Part shown: in pieces, positions 35,496 through 44,291 of the stretch
Numbering within the stretch: the stretch's first letter is position 1
Layout: every line of letters starts with the position of its first letter
Origin: Chitinophaga tropicalis
GTDB taxonomy: Bacteria > Bacteroidota > Bacteroidia > Chitinophagales > Chitinophagaceae
DNA length: 64,000 bases
Direction of reading: 5' to 3'
NCBI RefSeq assembly: GCF_009758205.1
Contig: NZ_WRXN01000001.1
Coordinates: 310,001-374,000 of the forward strand
Notes under the pieces: model-generated
What the model was told of the DNA's origin: nothing
The model's database searches: none
What the model saw: only the letters and a program-made list of their open reading frames with translations
Position numbers and translations under genes: made by a program

Positions 35496-35705
35496 TTATG
35501 ACTGACGGGCATTCCTCCAGTACCGGAACCCCAGTATACCAATAATGACCAAAGGCGTAACAGCCAGGTAGAGAATACCATTATTCAACCCCTTCGCGGG
35601 GCCTTCTCCCAGCTGCTGAGCCGTTTTTGTACAAAGAGAGCACTGTGCCATTGTCTGAACACTGAAGCACAGCATCAACACTATTATCTGCCAGATCTTT
35701 TTCAT
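35496..35705 (-). CDS. Small exported CxxC membrane protein
   Basis: 69-residue protein with a signal peptide (about residues 1-20, CFSVQTMA) ahead of QCSLCTKTAQQLGEGPAKGLNNGILYL and one transmembrane helix (about 47-63), ending with a basic tail. The CSLC pair would face the periplasm and could be a metal or thiol site. Short proteins of this form are often found beside cytochrome oxidase genes in Bacteroidota. It follows DUF420 by 23 bp and ends the respiratory gene cluster, so an oxidase-assembly role is plausible but unproven. Confidence 0.75.
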   Translation of the reverse strand: MKKIWQIIVLMLCFSVQTMAQCSLCTKTAQQLGEGPAKGLNNGILYLAVTPLVIIGILGFRYWRNARQS

Positions 35706-35728
35706 ACTATAAAATTAAGTAATCCTGA

Positions 35729-36298
35729 TCAATAATAAGGAGAGATCATCACATATACTATCACCCCTGTTATAGCTACATAAAACCAGATAGGCCATGT
35801 AATACGGGCTATCTTCTTATGCTTCACAAAATCAGACTGAAACCCACGCAGCAAGGTAAACAATACCAGCGGCACTATCACGATAGCCAGCAGAATATGC
35901 GTCAGCAGGATAAAGTAATAAAAATAGGCAGAACCTCCCACTGCAGCCTTTTCCGCCGCGTCTATTATATGGTCATGGTTTATATCGCCGTATTTGGTGC
36001 TCTCTGTAAAGAAGTGATAAGTAACATAAGATACCAGGAAGAGAGCAGAAAGCGCTACTGCTATCAGGTTAGTGACCTTATGCGCTTTAACCTGCCCCCG
36101 GCGTATGAAATAAAGACTTCCCAACAGCAGCACAGCTGTAGTGGAATTCAATATGGCATGGAACAATGGCAGTATGTATACATTAAATCCCGCTTCAATG
36201 TTTGGACGGGGTAAATAGAAAAGAATGGCTACCACTACCGGTATTGCTATTGAAATTATGGCGATCGGCGTATTCAGGTTCTTACTCTTTATATCCAT
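35729..36298 (-). CDS. DUF420 domain membrane protein with EF-hand-like loop
   Basis: 189-residue membrane protein with five likely helices and conserved His residues (LFHAILNS, KAHKVTN, YVTYHFF, LLTHILLA), matching DUF420, a family linked to cytochrome oxidase assembly (related to CtaM). Between the third and fourth helices lies DINHDHIIDAAE at residues 105-116, which fits the calcium-binding EF-hand loop pattern DxNxDxxIDxxE. Typical family members have a shorter Gly-rich loop there. The gene lies downstream of the SCO gene, after a hairpin at 36330-36369. Confidence 0.85.
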   Translation of the reverse strand: MDIKSKNLNTPIAIISIAIPVVVAILFYLPRPNIEAGFNVYILPLFHAILNSTTAVLLLGSLYFIRRGQVKAHKVTNLIAVALSALFLVSYVTYHFFTESTKYGDINHDHIIDAAEKAAVGGSAYFYYFILLTHILLAIVIVPLVLFTLLRGFQSDFVKHKKIARITWPIWFYVAITGVIVYVMISPYY

Positions 36299-36329
36299 AG
36301 CAGTGTTTAGTTTTATCTGTAAAGTAAAA

Positions 36330-36369
36330 AGTGAAATATGAGCGCTTCAAAGCGTCTTCATATTTCACT
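36330..36369 (-). terminator. Hairpin between SCO and DUF420
   Basis: A 12-bp perfect outer stem (agtgaaatatga / tcatatttcact) with imperfect pairing inside and U-rich sequence after it on the minus strand. It probably ends or attenuates the act-cox transcript. Confidence 0.65.
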
Positions 36370-36427
36370 CTTACATTTAATTTTCATTTTCAATTTTTTA
36401 GAACATGTGTTCACATGCCTGCTTAAA

Positions 36428-37114
36428 CTATTCTGTTGTAGAGAAAAGCCTTTTTAGTAATCCTGGCCTGTGCTTGTCTTTCTCCAGGTGCAGTACGGCA
36501 ATATCATTCGCACACTTACGCACCGCATTTGAATCCAGTCCATCGTAATATCCGCGGATATGATGGTCCTTATCAACAAGGATCAGTTTCTCCGTATGAA
36601 TAAAATCATCCGGTCCGCCATCTCCCTGCGTAACACTCACAAATACCTGTTTCCTCGCAAACTCATAGATCTCTTTCTTACTGCCTGTAAGCAGCCACCA
36701 GTTATCCGGATTGATGTCATGCTTCACACCGTACATACGCAGCGTCTCTGCAGAATCCCTTTCAGGATCTACAGTGATTGAAAGAAGTTGCAGTAAAGTA
36801 TCATTCTTGATATATGCCTGTTGTATTTTCTCCAGGTTTCCCATCATGCGTGGACATATGCTTGGGCATGATGTAAAGAAAAAGTTGATCAGCAATACCT
36901 TGTCAGGCAGGTCACTCAGAGTAACCTGTTGCCCCAGCTGGTTGGTCAGCTTAATATCTTCCACTGTATGAAAAACACTGTCATAGACAGTCTTCCCATT
37001 CTTCACCACTGTATCCACACGCTCAAAAATATAGTAAGCAGGGATAGGCACTACATTTTTGCCATAGTGGTCCACGATCAGGTAGCCTGCTAAAGGCACC
37101 AGTATCGCCAGCAT
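36428..37114 (-). CDS. SCO family copper chaperone (act-cox cluster)
   Basis: Thioredoxin-fold protein that delivers copper to the CuA site of cytochrome oxidase subunit II. 228 residues, anchored by an N-terminal helix (about residues 1-14) with the rest periplasmic. The copper ligands are present: Cys83 and Cys87 in TSCPSICP and His173 in DDFIHTEK. The first ATG gives an anchor without flanking positive charges; an upstream in-frame ATT would add ISRT before the helix and may be the real start. It is the last gene before the hairpin at 36330, about 130 bp after the subunit IV gene. Confidence 0.9.
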   Translation of the reverse strand: MLAILVPLAGYLIVDHYGKNVVPIPAYYIFERVDTVVKNGKTVYDSVFHTVEDIKLTNQLGQQVTLSDLPDKVLLINFFFTSCPSICPRMMGNLEKIQQAYIKNDTLLQLLSITVDPERDSAETLRMYGVKHDINPDNWWLLTGSKKEIYEFARKQVFVSVTQGDGGPDDFIHTEKLILVDKDHHIRGYYDGLDSNAVRKCANDIAVLHLEKDKHRPGLLKRLFSTTE

Positions 37115-37243
37115 TAATCCTATGAGTCCTGTTCTGGAAATGGCCCAAAAAATTTAAAGGTCCTTAAAAAAACTTACGCTTTACAAATACCGGCCATCAG
37201 AAGGATAACACAGCACCTGTAAAGCGTAATATATAAAGTTGTT

Positions 37244-37651
37244 TTAGTGATGTGCTTCCTCGTTGGTAACCTTTACCTTTTCAACAGGTGCAGGAGTACC
37301 GGGAGACAGGTTTTTACGCATGTTCTTCCATGAATCGCCATCAGCCAGGAAAGCAATAATGAACCATACGAACAGCAGTAAAGGTATCAGGATCGTCATG
37401 ATCAGGTTCCTGATCTCATTACGTAAGTGCATGAATTCAGCAACGATAAAGAACGCCTTCAGTACTGTAAGGCCAACAAAAACTGAGTTCAGCAACCATT
37501 TTGGAGGAATGCCTGTTTCCAGGTGAAGGAATGCCAGACCAACTTCTATAATTGTGATCACTAATAATATCCAGAAGGTCTTCCAGATACCCTTGGTGGA
37601 AGCATCATGTACGTGTTCCTCGTGTACCGCTTCTGTATGTGTATGTGCCAT
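37244..37651 (-). CDS. Cytochrome c oxidase subunit IV family protein
   Basis: 135-residue small subunit of the aa3-type oxidase with three transmembrane helices at about 25-42, 53-75 and 82-105. The N-terminus is His-rich (MAHTHTEAVHEEHVHDAST) and the C-terminus extramembranous with a Pro/Glu-rich tail. The WLLNSVFVGLTVLKAFFIVAEFMHL stretch is typical of prokaryotic subunit IV. Position after the subunit III genes confirms the call. Confidence 0.87.
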   Translation of the reverse strand: MAHTHTEAVHEEHVHDASTKGIWKTFWILLVITIIEVGLAFLHLETGIPPKWLLNSVFVGLTVLKAFFIVAEFMHLRNEIRNLIMTILIPLLLFVWFIIAFLADGDSWKNMRKNLSPGTPAPVEKVKVTNEEAHH

Positions 37652-37702
37652 TAGTTTTTCGCTTTTAAAGTTCCGATTACAAATTCTTACTGACGTGTAC
37701 GA

Positions 37703-38377
37703 TTAGAGCAGGTAGAAGCAGGTAAATACAAATACCCATACCAGGTCTACAAAGTGCCAGTATAAACCAACTTTCTCAACCATTTCATAGTGACCTCTTT
37801 CCTCATAAGTACCTTTCAGTACGTTTGCCAGGATCACAATGTTCAGTACCACACCGGAAGTTACGTGCAAACCATGGAAGCCGGTAATAGTAAAGAAGAA
37901 GTTAGTGAAGTTGGTAGATGCCTGGGTACCATCTACGTTCAGGAACGGATTTTTACCCCACCATGCACCTTCATGGAACAGATGTGTCCATTCCCATGCC
38001 TGACAGGCCAGGAAAGCGCTACCGCCAATGATTGTCCATGTCAGCCACTTTGCTACAGCTTTACGGTCTCTCATATGACCAGCATGTACAGCCAGTACCA
38101 TTGTTACAGAGCTCATGATCAGGATGAATGTCATTAAGCTCACGAATACCAGTGGCAGGTCTGCATGGCCCATGAGTGGGAATGACTTGAACACGGCATT
38201 AGGGTCAGGCCATGAAGGGCTCATGAAGCGGATAGTACCGTATGATATCAGCAATGCTCCAAAAGTAAAGACATCTGACATCAGGAAGTACCACATCATC
38301 AACTTGCCGTAGCTCACATTAAAAGGAGAATGTCCCCCGGACCACCATTTTTTCTTCGCTGTAACTGCTGTATCCAT
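37703..38377 (-). CDS. Cytochrome c oxidase subunit III (larger copy)
   Basis: 224-residue heme-copper oxidase subunit III with about five helices. Family motifs are GGHSPFNVSYGKLMMWYFLMSD, the GFHGLHVTSGVVLNI stretch and YWHFVDLVWVFVFTCFYLL at the C-terminus. It stabilises the catalytic core. An insertion with a conserved Trp/His pattern (EWTHLFHEGAWWG) is typical of Bacteroidota. It follows the smaller subunit III gene by about 30 bp. Two subunit III-type genes in one operon is normal for this phylum. Confidence 0.9.
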   Translation of the reverse strand: MDTAVTAKKKWWSGGHSPFNVSYGKLMMWYFLMSDVFTFGALLISYGTIRFMSPSWPDPNAVFKSFPLMGHADLPLVFVSLMTFILIMSSVTMVLAVHAGHMRDRKAVAKWLTWTIIGGSAFLACQAWEWTHLFHEGAWWGKNPFLNVDGTQASTNFTNFFFTITGFHGLHVTSGVVLNIVILANVLKGTYEERGHYEMVEKVGLYWHFVDLVWVFVFTCFYLL

Positions 38378-38408
38378 TGTTTGATTTGTAAATTAATTTT
38401 TAGAAAGT

Positions 38409-38975
38409 TTATCTGGCTATACTCAGAAATATCAACAGGTAGATCCACAACGCATCCACAAAGTGCCAGTAAGTGGCTGCTACTTCAATCGGCACCGGAC
38501 TGTAAGTACGTACCCTGGTGCGGAACGCCCTGGCAAACATAACCAGCAGGGCCACTACACCACCTAATACGTGCAACAGGTGTACACTCACTATTACATA
38601 GATGAAAGATACCGATGCTGGCCCGTTCAAAGGAAGCCCCTGATCATTCATCTGCTTAAACCCTATCCACTGGCACACTGCAAATGCCACGCCCAGGATA
38701 GCTGTAAGCGTGATCAGCTGCTTATAACGCTGCATGTGCCGGTTACGGAACTGCATTACCGACATCTGGATGGTTACACTGCTGGCCACAATAATGGCAG
38801 TAGAGATCCAGAAGATCATCGGCAATTGAAAAGTGTACCAGTTAGCCTGCGAACGTTTTACTACATATGCACTTGTAAAACCTATAAACATCATAGTAAT
38901 ACTACCCATAGCTATCCATAGGGAGTACTTGTGCGGATGTATCTTATTTCGTTGTAAGCTCATTGCCTGCATCAC
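38409..38975 (-). CDS. Cytochrome c oxidase subunit III (smaller copy)
   Basis: 188-residue subunit III-like protein with five helices. It has the C-terminal HLLHVLGGVVALLVMF and ATYWHFVDALWIYLLIFLSI motifs shared with the next gene. The N-terminus KIHPHKYSLWIAMGSITMMF is typical of Bacteroidota copies. A later Met (MSLQ, 38963) is an equally good start. It is placed between ctaB and the larger subunit III gene, in the same transcript. Confidence 0.9.
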   Translation of the reverse strand: MMQAMSLQRNKIHPHKYSLWIAMGSITMMFIGFTSAYVVKRSQANWYTFQLPMIFWISTAIIVASSVTIQMSVMQFRNRHMQRYKQLITLTAILGVAFAVCQWIGFKQMNDQGLPLNGPASVSFIYVIVSVHLLHVLGGVVALLVMFARAFRTRVRTYSPVPIEVAATYWHFVDALWIYLLIFLSIAR

Positions 38976-39003
38976 TCTTCTAAATTGATTTCAAAATATT
39001 TAA

Positions 39004-39903
39004 TCAGATCTTATCTGCCAGTAAGGCCAGCTGCATAATGGTCAGGTAGATATAAGACCCGAACATCAGCTTCCTCGCCGAAGGTACATCACATTTCCTG
39101 TACAGGTTAATAGCACGGTACAGGAAGAACAATGTCACCAGTATCACTACAATAGCAGAGATCGGACCGCTGATATGAAAGAAATATGGTAATAATCCCG
39201 CGGGCACCAGCAACAGCGTGTACATCACCGCTTGCAACGCGATCAGCTTGTTCGGCTCACCACTGCCTGGCAGTAATTTGAAACCGGCACGGCTGTAATC
39301 TTTATGCCCTATCCAGGCAATTGCCCAAAAGTGAGGGAACTGCCACAGGAACTGGATGCCAAACAGAGACCATCCGCCTTCACCAAGTTCATTGGCGCCG
39401 GCAGCCCATCCTATAAGCAGCGGCATCGCTCCGGGTATAGCGCCCACCAGCACAGCCAGTGAATTCCATTTTTTCCATGGCGTGTACACGAAACCATACA
39501 ACACCAGGGATACCAGGCTCAATATAGCACACAGCAGGTTAAAGCCCCAGGCCATGATCACCAGTCCGGCTACTCCCGTTACAGCCGCTACAATAATAGC
39601 TTCTGTCTCAGACATCCGGCCGGCCGGCAGAGGACGTACCGCCGTACGCGCCATCAGCTTATCTGTTTCCTTCTCCAGCAACTGATTGATGGTATTGGCT
39701 GAACCAGATACCAACAATCCGCCGGCAAATAAAATAAGAACTTTTATCAGTGAAAACTCAATACCCGGCACCAGCAGATATCCCACCACACTTGAAAACA
39801 CTACCATAAAGGTCAGATTAAACTTCATCAGCTGAGAGTAATCTTTCACTTTACTGGCTACTGCATACGATGACGACAATTTTATGGAGTTTTCTCTTAT
39901 CAT
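39004..39903 (-). CDS. ctaB: Protoheme IX farnesyltransferase (heme O synthase)
   Basis: UbiA-superfamily prenyltransferase converting heme B to heme O, the precursor of heme A for the oxidase. 299 residues with about nine helices. The substrate and Mg site is in ANTINQLLEKETDKLMARTAVRPLPAGRM, and the second aspartate region is in IGHKDYSRAGFKLLP. The gene lies between coxA and the subunit III genes. No heme A synthase (ctaA) gene is visible in the window, so the next step must be encoded elsewhere. Confidence 0.93.
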   Translation of the reverse strand: MIRENSIKLSSSYAVASKVKDYSQLMKFNLTFMVVFSSVVGYLLVPGIEFSLIKVLILFAGGLLVSGSANTINQLLEKETDKLMARTAVRPLPAGRMSETEAIIVAAVTGVAGLVIMAWGFNLLCAILSLVSLVLYGFVYTPWKKWNSLAVLVGAIPGAMPLLIGWAAGANELGEGGWSLFGIQFLWQFPHFWAIAWIGHKDYSRAGFKLLPGSGEPNKLIALQAVMYTLLLVPAGLLPYFFHISGPISAIVVILVTLFFLYRAINLYRKCDVPSARKLMFGSYIYLTIMQLALLADKI

Positions 39904-39959
39904 TTCTTCAGTCCATGCCTATGGCCCATAGTCCATAGCTTGTCCAAAATTTCAATCTC

Positions 39960-41783
39960 TTAGTGACTTCCTTCAGCTTCTTCTTCAGGAGATAATGGTA
40001 CAGTCTGCGGAATAAAGTCTTTTCCGTTCTTGCTGTAGTCATAAGGCCAGCGATGTACCTCAGGGATCTCGCCTACCCAGTTACCGTGACCAGGATTGAT
40101 AGGAGTGGTCCACTCAAGAGTGGTTGCATTCCATGGGTTGGTCTCAGTTACTTTACGTCCTTTGAAAATGCTGTAGAAGAAGTTGAATACAAACAGCAGT
40201 TGTGCAGCAAATACCACGATCACCACAATACTGATGAAATGGTTCAGATCAGCAAACTGTTTGAAAGACTCCCAGCTGGAGTAATCATAATACCTTCTTG
40301 GCATACCCGCCATACCTTCATAGTGCATTGGCCAGAAGATCAGGTAAGCACCTGCCAGGGTAACCCAGAAATGTATGTAAGAAATAGTATTGTTCATGTA
40401 ACGTCCAAACATCTTGGGGAACCAGTGGTATACACCGGCAAACGTACCGAAGAATGCGGATACACCCATTACAATGTGGAAGTGCGCAATTACGAAGTAA
40501 GTATCGTGCAGGTGAATATCGATAGAAGAGTTACCCAGCCAGATACCTGTCAGACCACCGGAAATGAATGTGCTCACAAAACCGATAGAGAACAGCATAC
40601 CCGGAGTAAAACGCAGGTTACCCTTCCAGATGGTAGTGATCCAGTTGAACACCTTGATAGCAGATGGTACCGCAATCAATAATGTCAGCAACACGAAGAA
40701 TGCACCCAGGAACGGATTCAGCCCCGTTACAAACATATGGTGCGCCCATACCAGGAAGGCCAGGATAACGATAGCGAACATAGAGCCAACCATCGCCAGG
40801 TAACCAAAGATCGGCTTGCGGGAGTTAACCGCCAGGATCTCAGATACCATACCCATCGCAGGCAGGATAATGATATATACCTCAGGGTGCCCGAGGAACC
40901 AGAACAAGTGTTGATACAGGATGGCACTACCACCTTCGTTAGACAGTGCTTTACCGGCAACGAACAGTTCGCTCAGGTAGAAGCTGGTACCTGCATGACG
41001 GTCAAACAGCAGCAGGATAAAACCAGATAATAATACTGGGAAAGAAAGTACACCCAGGATGGCAGTGAAGAAGAAGCCCCAGATAGTCAGCGGCATCTTG
41101 GTCATTGTCATACCTTTTGTACGCATGTTCAGAATAGTAGAAATATAGTTCAGACCACCCAGCAGCTGTGAAACAACGAACAGCGCCATACTTGTAAGCC
41201 AGAGGTCCATACCTATTTTAGAACCAATAGAAGCGTCTCCCAATGCACTCAGCGGAGGATAAGAGGTCCAGCCACCAGATGCAGGTCCTGTCTGTACAAA
41301 CAGGGAACTCATCATCACTACGCTCGCCATGAAGAAGAACCAGTAGCTCAGGCAGTTCATGAAAGGAGAAGCCATATCACGGGCGCCTACCTGCAGAGGA
41401 ATAAGCAGGTTGGAGAATGTACCGCTCAGACCAGCTGTTAATACAAAGAATACCAGGATGGTACCGTGCATTGTTACCAGTGCATAGTAAGCCTCCGGTG
41501 TAATACGTCCACCTTTCGCCCAATGTCCCAGAATGCTTTCCAGCCATGGGAAAGTAGCATCAGGGAAACCCAGTTGCAAACGGAACAGTACGGAGAAGAA
41601 AGCGCCGATGATAGCCCAGATAATACCGGTTATCAGGAACTGCTTGGCAATGGTTTTATGATCCATACTGAAAACGTACTTCGAAATGAAGCCGCCCTCA
41701 TGGTGCTCATGGTCATCATGCCCATCGTGCGCGTGCGCGCCATGAACTACCTCCTTACTGTGCAATGTTGCTTCGTTACTCAT
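39960..41783 (-). CDS. coxA: Cytochrome c oxidase subunit I
   Basis: Catalytic subunit of an aa3-type heme-copper oxidase, reducing O2 to water and pumping protons. 607 residues, twelve helices, with a His-rich cytoplasmic leader (HAHDGHDDHEHHEGG). The FLGHPEVYIIILP motif carries the CuB ligand His299 cross-linked to Tyr303 and the proton-path Glu301, marking an A-type enzyme. HHMFVTGLNP holds the other CuB histidines and HDTYFVIAHFHIVMG the heme ligands. A -7-like box at 41881-41888 may give an extra transcript start. It is downstream of coxB by about 100 bp. Confidence 0.96.
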   Translation of the reverse strand: MSNEATLHSKEVVHGAHAHDGHDDHEHHEGGFISKYVFSMDHKTIAKQFLITGIIWAIIGAFFSVLFRLQLGFPDATFPWLESILGHWAKGGRITPEAYYALVTMHGTILVFFVLTAGLSGTFSNLLIPLQVGARDMASPFMNCLSYWFFFMASVVMMSSLFVQTGPASGGWTSYPPLSALGDASIGSKIGMDLWLTSMALFVVSQLLGGLNYISTILNMRTKGMTMTKMPLTIWGFFFTAILGVLSFPVLLSGFILLLFDRHAGTSFYLSELFVAGKALSNEGGSAILYQHLFWFLGHPEVYIIILPAMGMVSEILAVNSRKPIFGYLAMVGSMFAIVILAFLVWAHHMFVTGLNPFLGAFFVLLTLLIAVPSAIKVFNWITTIWKGNLRFTPGMLFSIGFVSTFISGGLTGIWLGNSSIDIHLHDTYFVIAHFHIVMGVSAFFGTFAGVYHWFPKMFGRYMNNTISYIHFWVTLAGAYLIFWPMHYEGMAGMPRRYYDYSSWESFKQFADLNHFISIVVIVVFAAQLLFVFNFFYSIFKGRKVTETNPWNATTLEWTTPINPGHGNWVGEIPEVHRWPYDYSKNGKDFIPQTVPLSPEEEAEGSH

Positions 41784-41880
41784 AATCGGTGCTGTTTATA
41801 TAAAACTGATGCCAGGGAGTACCGTTATCAGTTTGTATTATAGTTTTATGTTCCTGCGTCAATTAATTAATACTGCTCTG

Positions 41881-41888
41881 CAAATTTA
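41881..41888 (-). promoter_or_regulatory. Possible internal -7 element before coxA
   Basis: Minus-strand TAAATTTG fits TAnnTTTG and overlaps the coxB stop codon. It would start a transcript about 90 nt before coxA. No -33 match, so weak. Confidence 0.25.
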
Positions 41889-42944
41889 GTGCTTCACGTC
41901 ATTAGAAGCTACCACTTTCTGAGTGGAATCTGCTGCCGGAGCTTCAGTAGCCGGTGCTGCCGGTTTTTCCGGAGCCGGATGTGCCGCCGCATACTGAGAA
42001 ACCTGTTTTGCAGCCCACGCATCATATTCAGCCTGTGTCTCAACCACTATGTTGGCCTTCATGGAATAGTGACCTGAGCCACACATCTGATCGCAGGAGA
42101 TTTCATAAACAAAGTCAGCATTACCGGTCTTCTCTTTCATCTGCGCTGTGGTGTATTTAGGAGTGAACCACAGGGTAGTAGGGATACCGGGAACAGCATC
42201 CATTTTCAGACGGAAGTGAGATAAACCTACGTCATGTATAACGTCGCGGGAACCAATGATCAGTTTAACAGGTTTACCAACAACAAGGTGCATTTCTGTA
42301 GCCATGAAGTCGTCCTTGTTCAGTTCATCATCCCAGTCCTGGCCAACAGGATTGGTTGCATCGTTGATGTTTGTAAAGAATTTACGGCCCAGTTGTCCGT
42401 CTTTACCAGGGTAACGGATCAGCCAGTTGAACTGCTTTCCGGTTATCTCAACAACCATCGCATCTTTCGGTGCTTCAGAAGTGATACGGAACCAGTGCCT
42501 TAAACCGATAGCTACCAGGATAGTCAGCGCAATAGCAGGCACCACTGTCCATATTAACTCCAGTTTGTTGTTATGAGGAAAATAGAAAGCCTTCTGCCCC
42601 TCTTTCTCCTGGTATTTAAACGCAAACCAGAACAGAAGTATCTGGGTTATCACGAATACAATACCGGTGATACCCAGGGTCCAGGCTATCATGTTATCTA
42701 TACCTTCACCCTGCACAGATGCAGCTTCACCATTAAGCCTGCCTTTCAGGGCATCGTTACAGTAGTATACACCTATCAAGCCCAGCACCAGGAAAATGAT
42801 CAGCAGGAAACCATTTACACGGTTTGATTGCTGACGCGACTTCTTTTCCCCCTTCAATATGGACACATACTCGCTGGCCTTCGCAATCTGGAAGATGACT
42901 ACGAATATGAGCACAACAACTAAGACTGCTAAATATCCTGACAT
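41886..42944 (-). CDS. coxB: Cytochrome c oxidase subunit II
   Basis: Carries the CuA electron-entry site. 352 residues with an unusual number of N-terminal helices (about 5-22, 45-65, 90-110 and 125-150) before the cupredoxin domain. CuA ligands are Cys284, Cys288, His292 and Met295 in CDQMCGSGHYSM, with an upstream His in HDVGLSHFRLKMDAVPG. The C-terminus is an Ala/Pro/Glu-rich tail without a fused cytochrome c domain, so electrons must come from a separate cytochrome such as ActE. It follows actF by about 100 bp. Confidence 0.95.
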   Translation of the reverse strand: MSGYLAVLVVVLIFVVIFQIAKASEYVSILKGEKKSRQQSNRVNGFLLIIFLVLGLIGVYYCNDALKGRLNGEAASVQGEGIDNMIAWTLGITGIVFVITQILLFWFAFKYQEKEGQKAFYFPHNNKLELIWTVVPAIALTILVAIGLRHWFRITSEAPKDAMVVEITGKQFNWLIRYPGKDGQLGRKFFTNINDATNPVGQDWDDELNKDDFMATEMHLVVGKPVKLIIGSRDVIHDVGLSHFRLKMDAVPGIPTTLWFTPKYTTAQMKEKTGNADFVYEISCDQMCGSGHYSMKANIVVETQAEYDAWAAKQVSQYAAAHPAPEKPAAPATEAPAADSTQKVVASNDVKH

Positions 42945-43041
42945 TGCTATTTGAAATAATTAAGTTATCTAATGATGCTTTTCTTTTTTGACCAATCACT
43001 GCCTCCGGAGCAACCCGGACGGTCCTATTGCTTGCTTCTGA

Positions 43042-44250
43042 TCAGGTATGGTGAACAATACTTTCTTTAAGATAAGGATGATTCTTTGGTACCAGTGCCG
43101 CTTTAGTCAGCTGATTGGCAACCAGGAGTATGATCAGACCAACAAAACCTACACCAAGACCAAGTTCGTACCATGGGAACACCAGTTCTTTATAAGTACC
43201 AGGTCCTACCATCTGCCAGAAGTCCATCCAGTGACCAGCAATGATCACGATAGAAATGAACACCATGGAAGAATAGTTACGCTTGGTATCACGTTTCATC
43301 AGGTAAAGTAACGGAGTGATGAAGTTGATCAGCAGGTTCAGGAAGAAAATAGGTCTCCATTCACCCCACACACGTGGTTTAAAGTAAACAATCTCCTCAG
43401 GCATGTTCGCATACCAGATCAGCATGTACTGGGAGAACCACAGGTAAGTCCAGAAAATGCTGAACGCAAAACAGAATTTACCCAGGTCATGCAGGTGCTC
43501 TTCGTTTACCATCGGCAGATAGCCATTACGTTTCAGGTAAACAACGAACAGAGTGATCAGCGCCAGACCAGATACCCATGTGCTGGCAAAAGTATACCAG
43601 CTGTACATAGTAGAATACCAGTGAGCATCAATACTCATCAACCACAACCATGGAGTGGTAGAACCAACACTCAGTGCATATATTACGATGAAACCACCGC
43701 ACATTACGGTATTTCTCCAGATAATACGACGGCCGGTAGCAGGGGAAAGGTCCCATCCATCTTCCTCGATGGACATTCTGCGGAGTTTTATTGTAAAAAG
43801 GATCCATGCACCTATTGTCACAGCAGCAAATCCTGTAAACATTCCTTTATTCAGAAAGGCTGACTTCCAGGACAGGATCGGATCTTCAGCTACATGGTGC
43901 GCATTTATCCAGTGATAGATATGCTCCTTCTCCAGGAAAACAATCAACATTAATATTACGAACAGAACAGCTCCCAGGTAAGGAACCGCCATTGAAATAG
44001 CTTCCGGCACACGGCGGAAACCGATCTGCCAGCCACCATGCGCCAGTGTCGTAGCGCCTATAAAGAAGGTGCTGGCTAATACTATCAGCAGAAAGAAAGT
44101 ACTGTTCTGCAACAGGCCAGCCCAGAAACGTGTAGAGCCATGCTCACCATGAAATGCAAATAATCCGATCAACAAAGTCAGCAAGCCGATTCCCATTAAC
44201 ACGAAGCTGGTCCTTTTTAATCTTGCCGGTACTACAAATTGGTCCTTCAT
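43042..44250 (-). CDS. actF: Alternative complex III subunit ActF (quinol:cytochrome c oxidoreductase membrane subunit)
   Basis: 402-residue polytopic membrane protein with about ten helices, related to NrfD-type ActC. It is one of the two large membrane subunits of alternative complex III, which oxidises menaquinol. Typical ActF segments are RFWAGLLQNSTFFLLIVLASTFFIGAT, WDLSPATGRRIIWRN and YYEL-like FPWYELGLGVGFVGLI near the end. It lies between actE and coxB, so the complex and its oxidase partner are co-transcribed. Identification rests on gene order and the overall membrane pattern. Confidence 0.9.
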   Translation of the reverse strand: MKDQFVVPARLKRTSFVLMGIGLLTLLIGLFAFHGEHGSTRFWAGLLQNSTFFLLIVLASTFFIGATTLAHGGWQIGFRRVPEAISMAVPYLGAVLFVILMLIVFLEKEHIYHWINAHHVAEDPILSWKSAFLNKGMFTGFAAVTIGAWILFTIKLRRMSIEEDGWDLSPATGRRIIWRNTVMCGGFIVIYALSVGSTTPWLWLMSIDAHWYSTMYSWYTFASTWVSGLALITLFVVYLKRNGYLPMVNEEHLHDLGKFCFAFSIFWTYLWFSQYMLIWYANMPEEIVYFKPRVWGEWRPIFFLNLLINFITPLLYLMKRDTKRNYSSMVFISIVIIAGHWMDFWQMVGPGTYKELVFPWYELGLGVGFVGLIILLVANQLTKAALVPKNHPYLKESIVHHT

Positions 44251-44291
44251 TACTGTATATTAAAATACTTGATTGAATGCTAGTTTACTCA

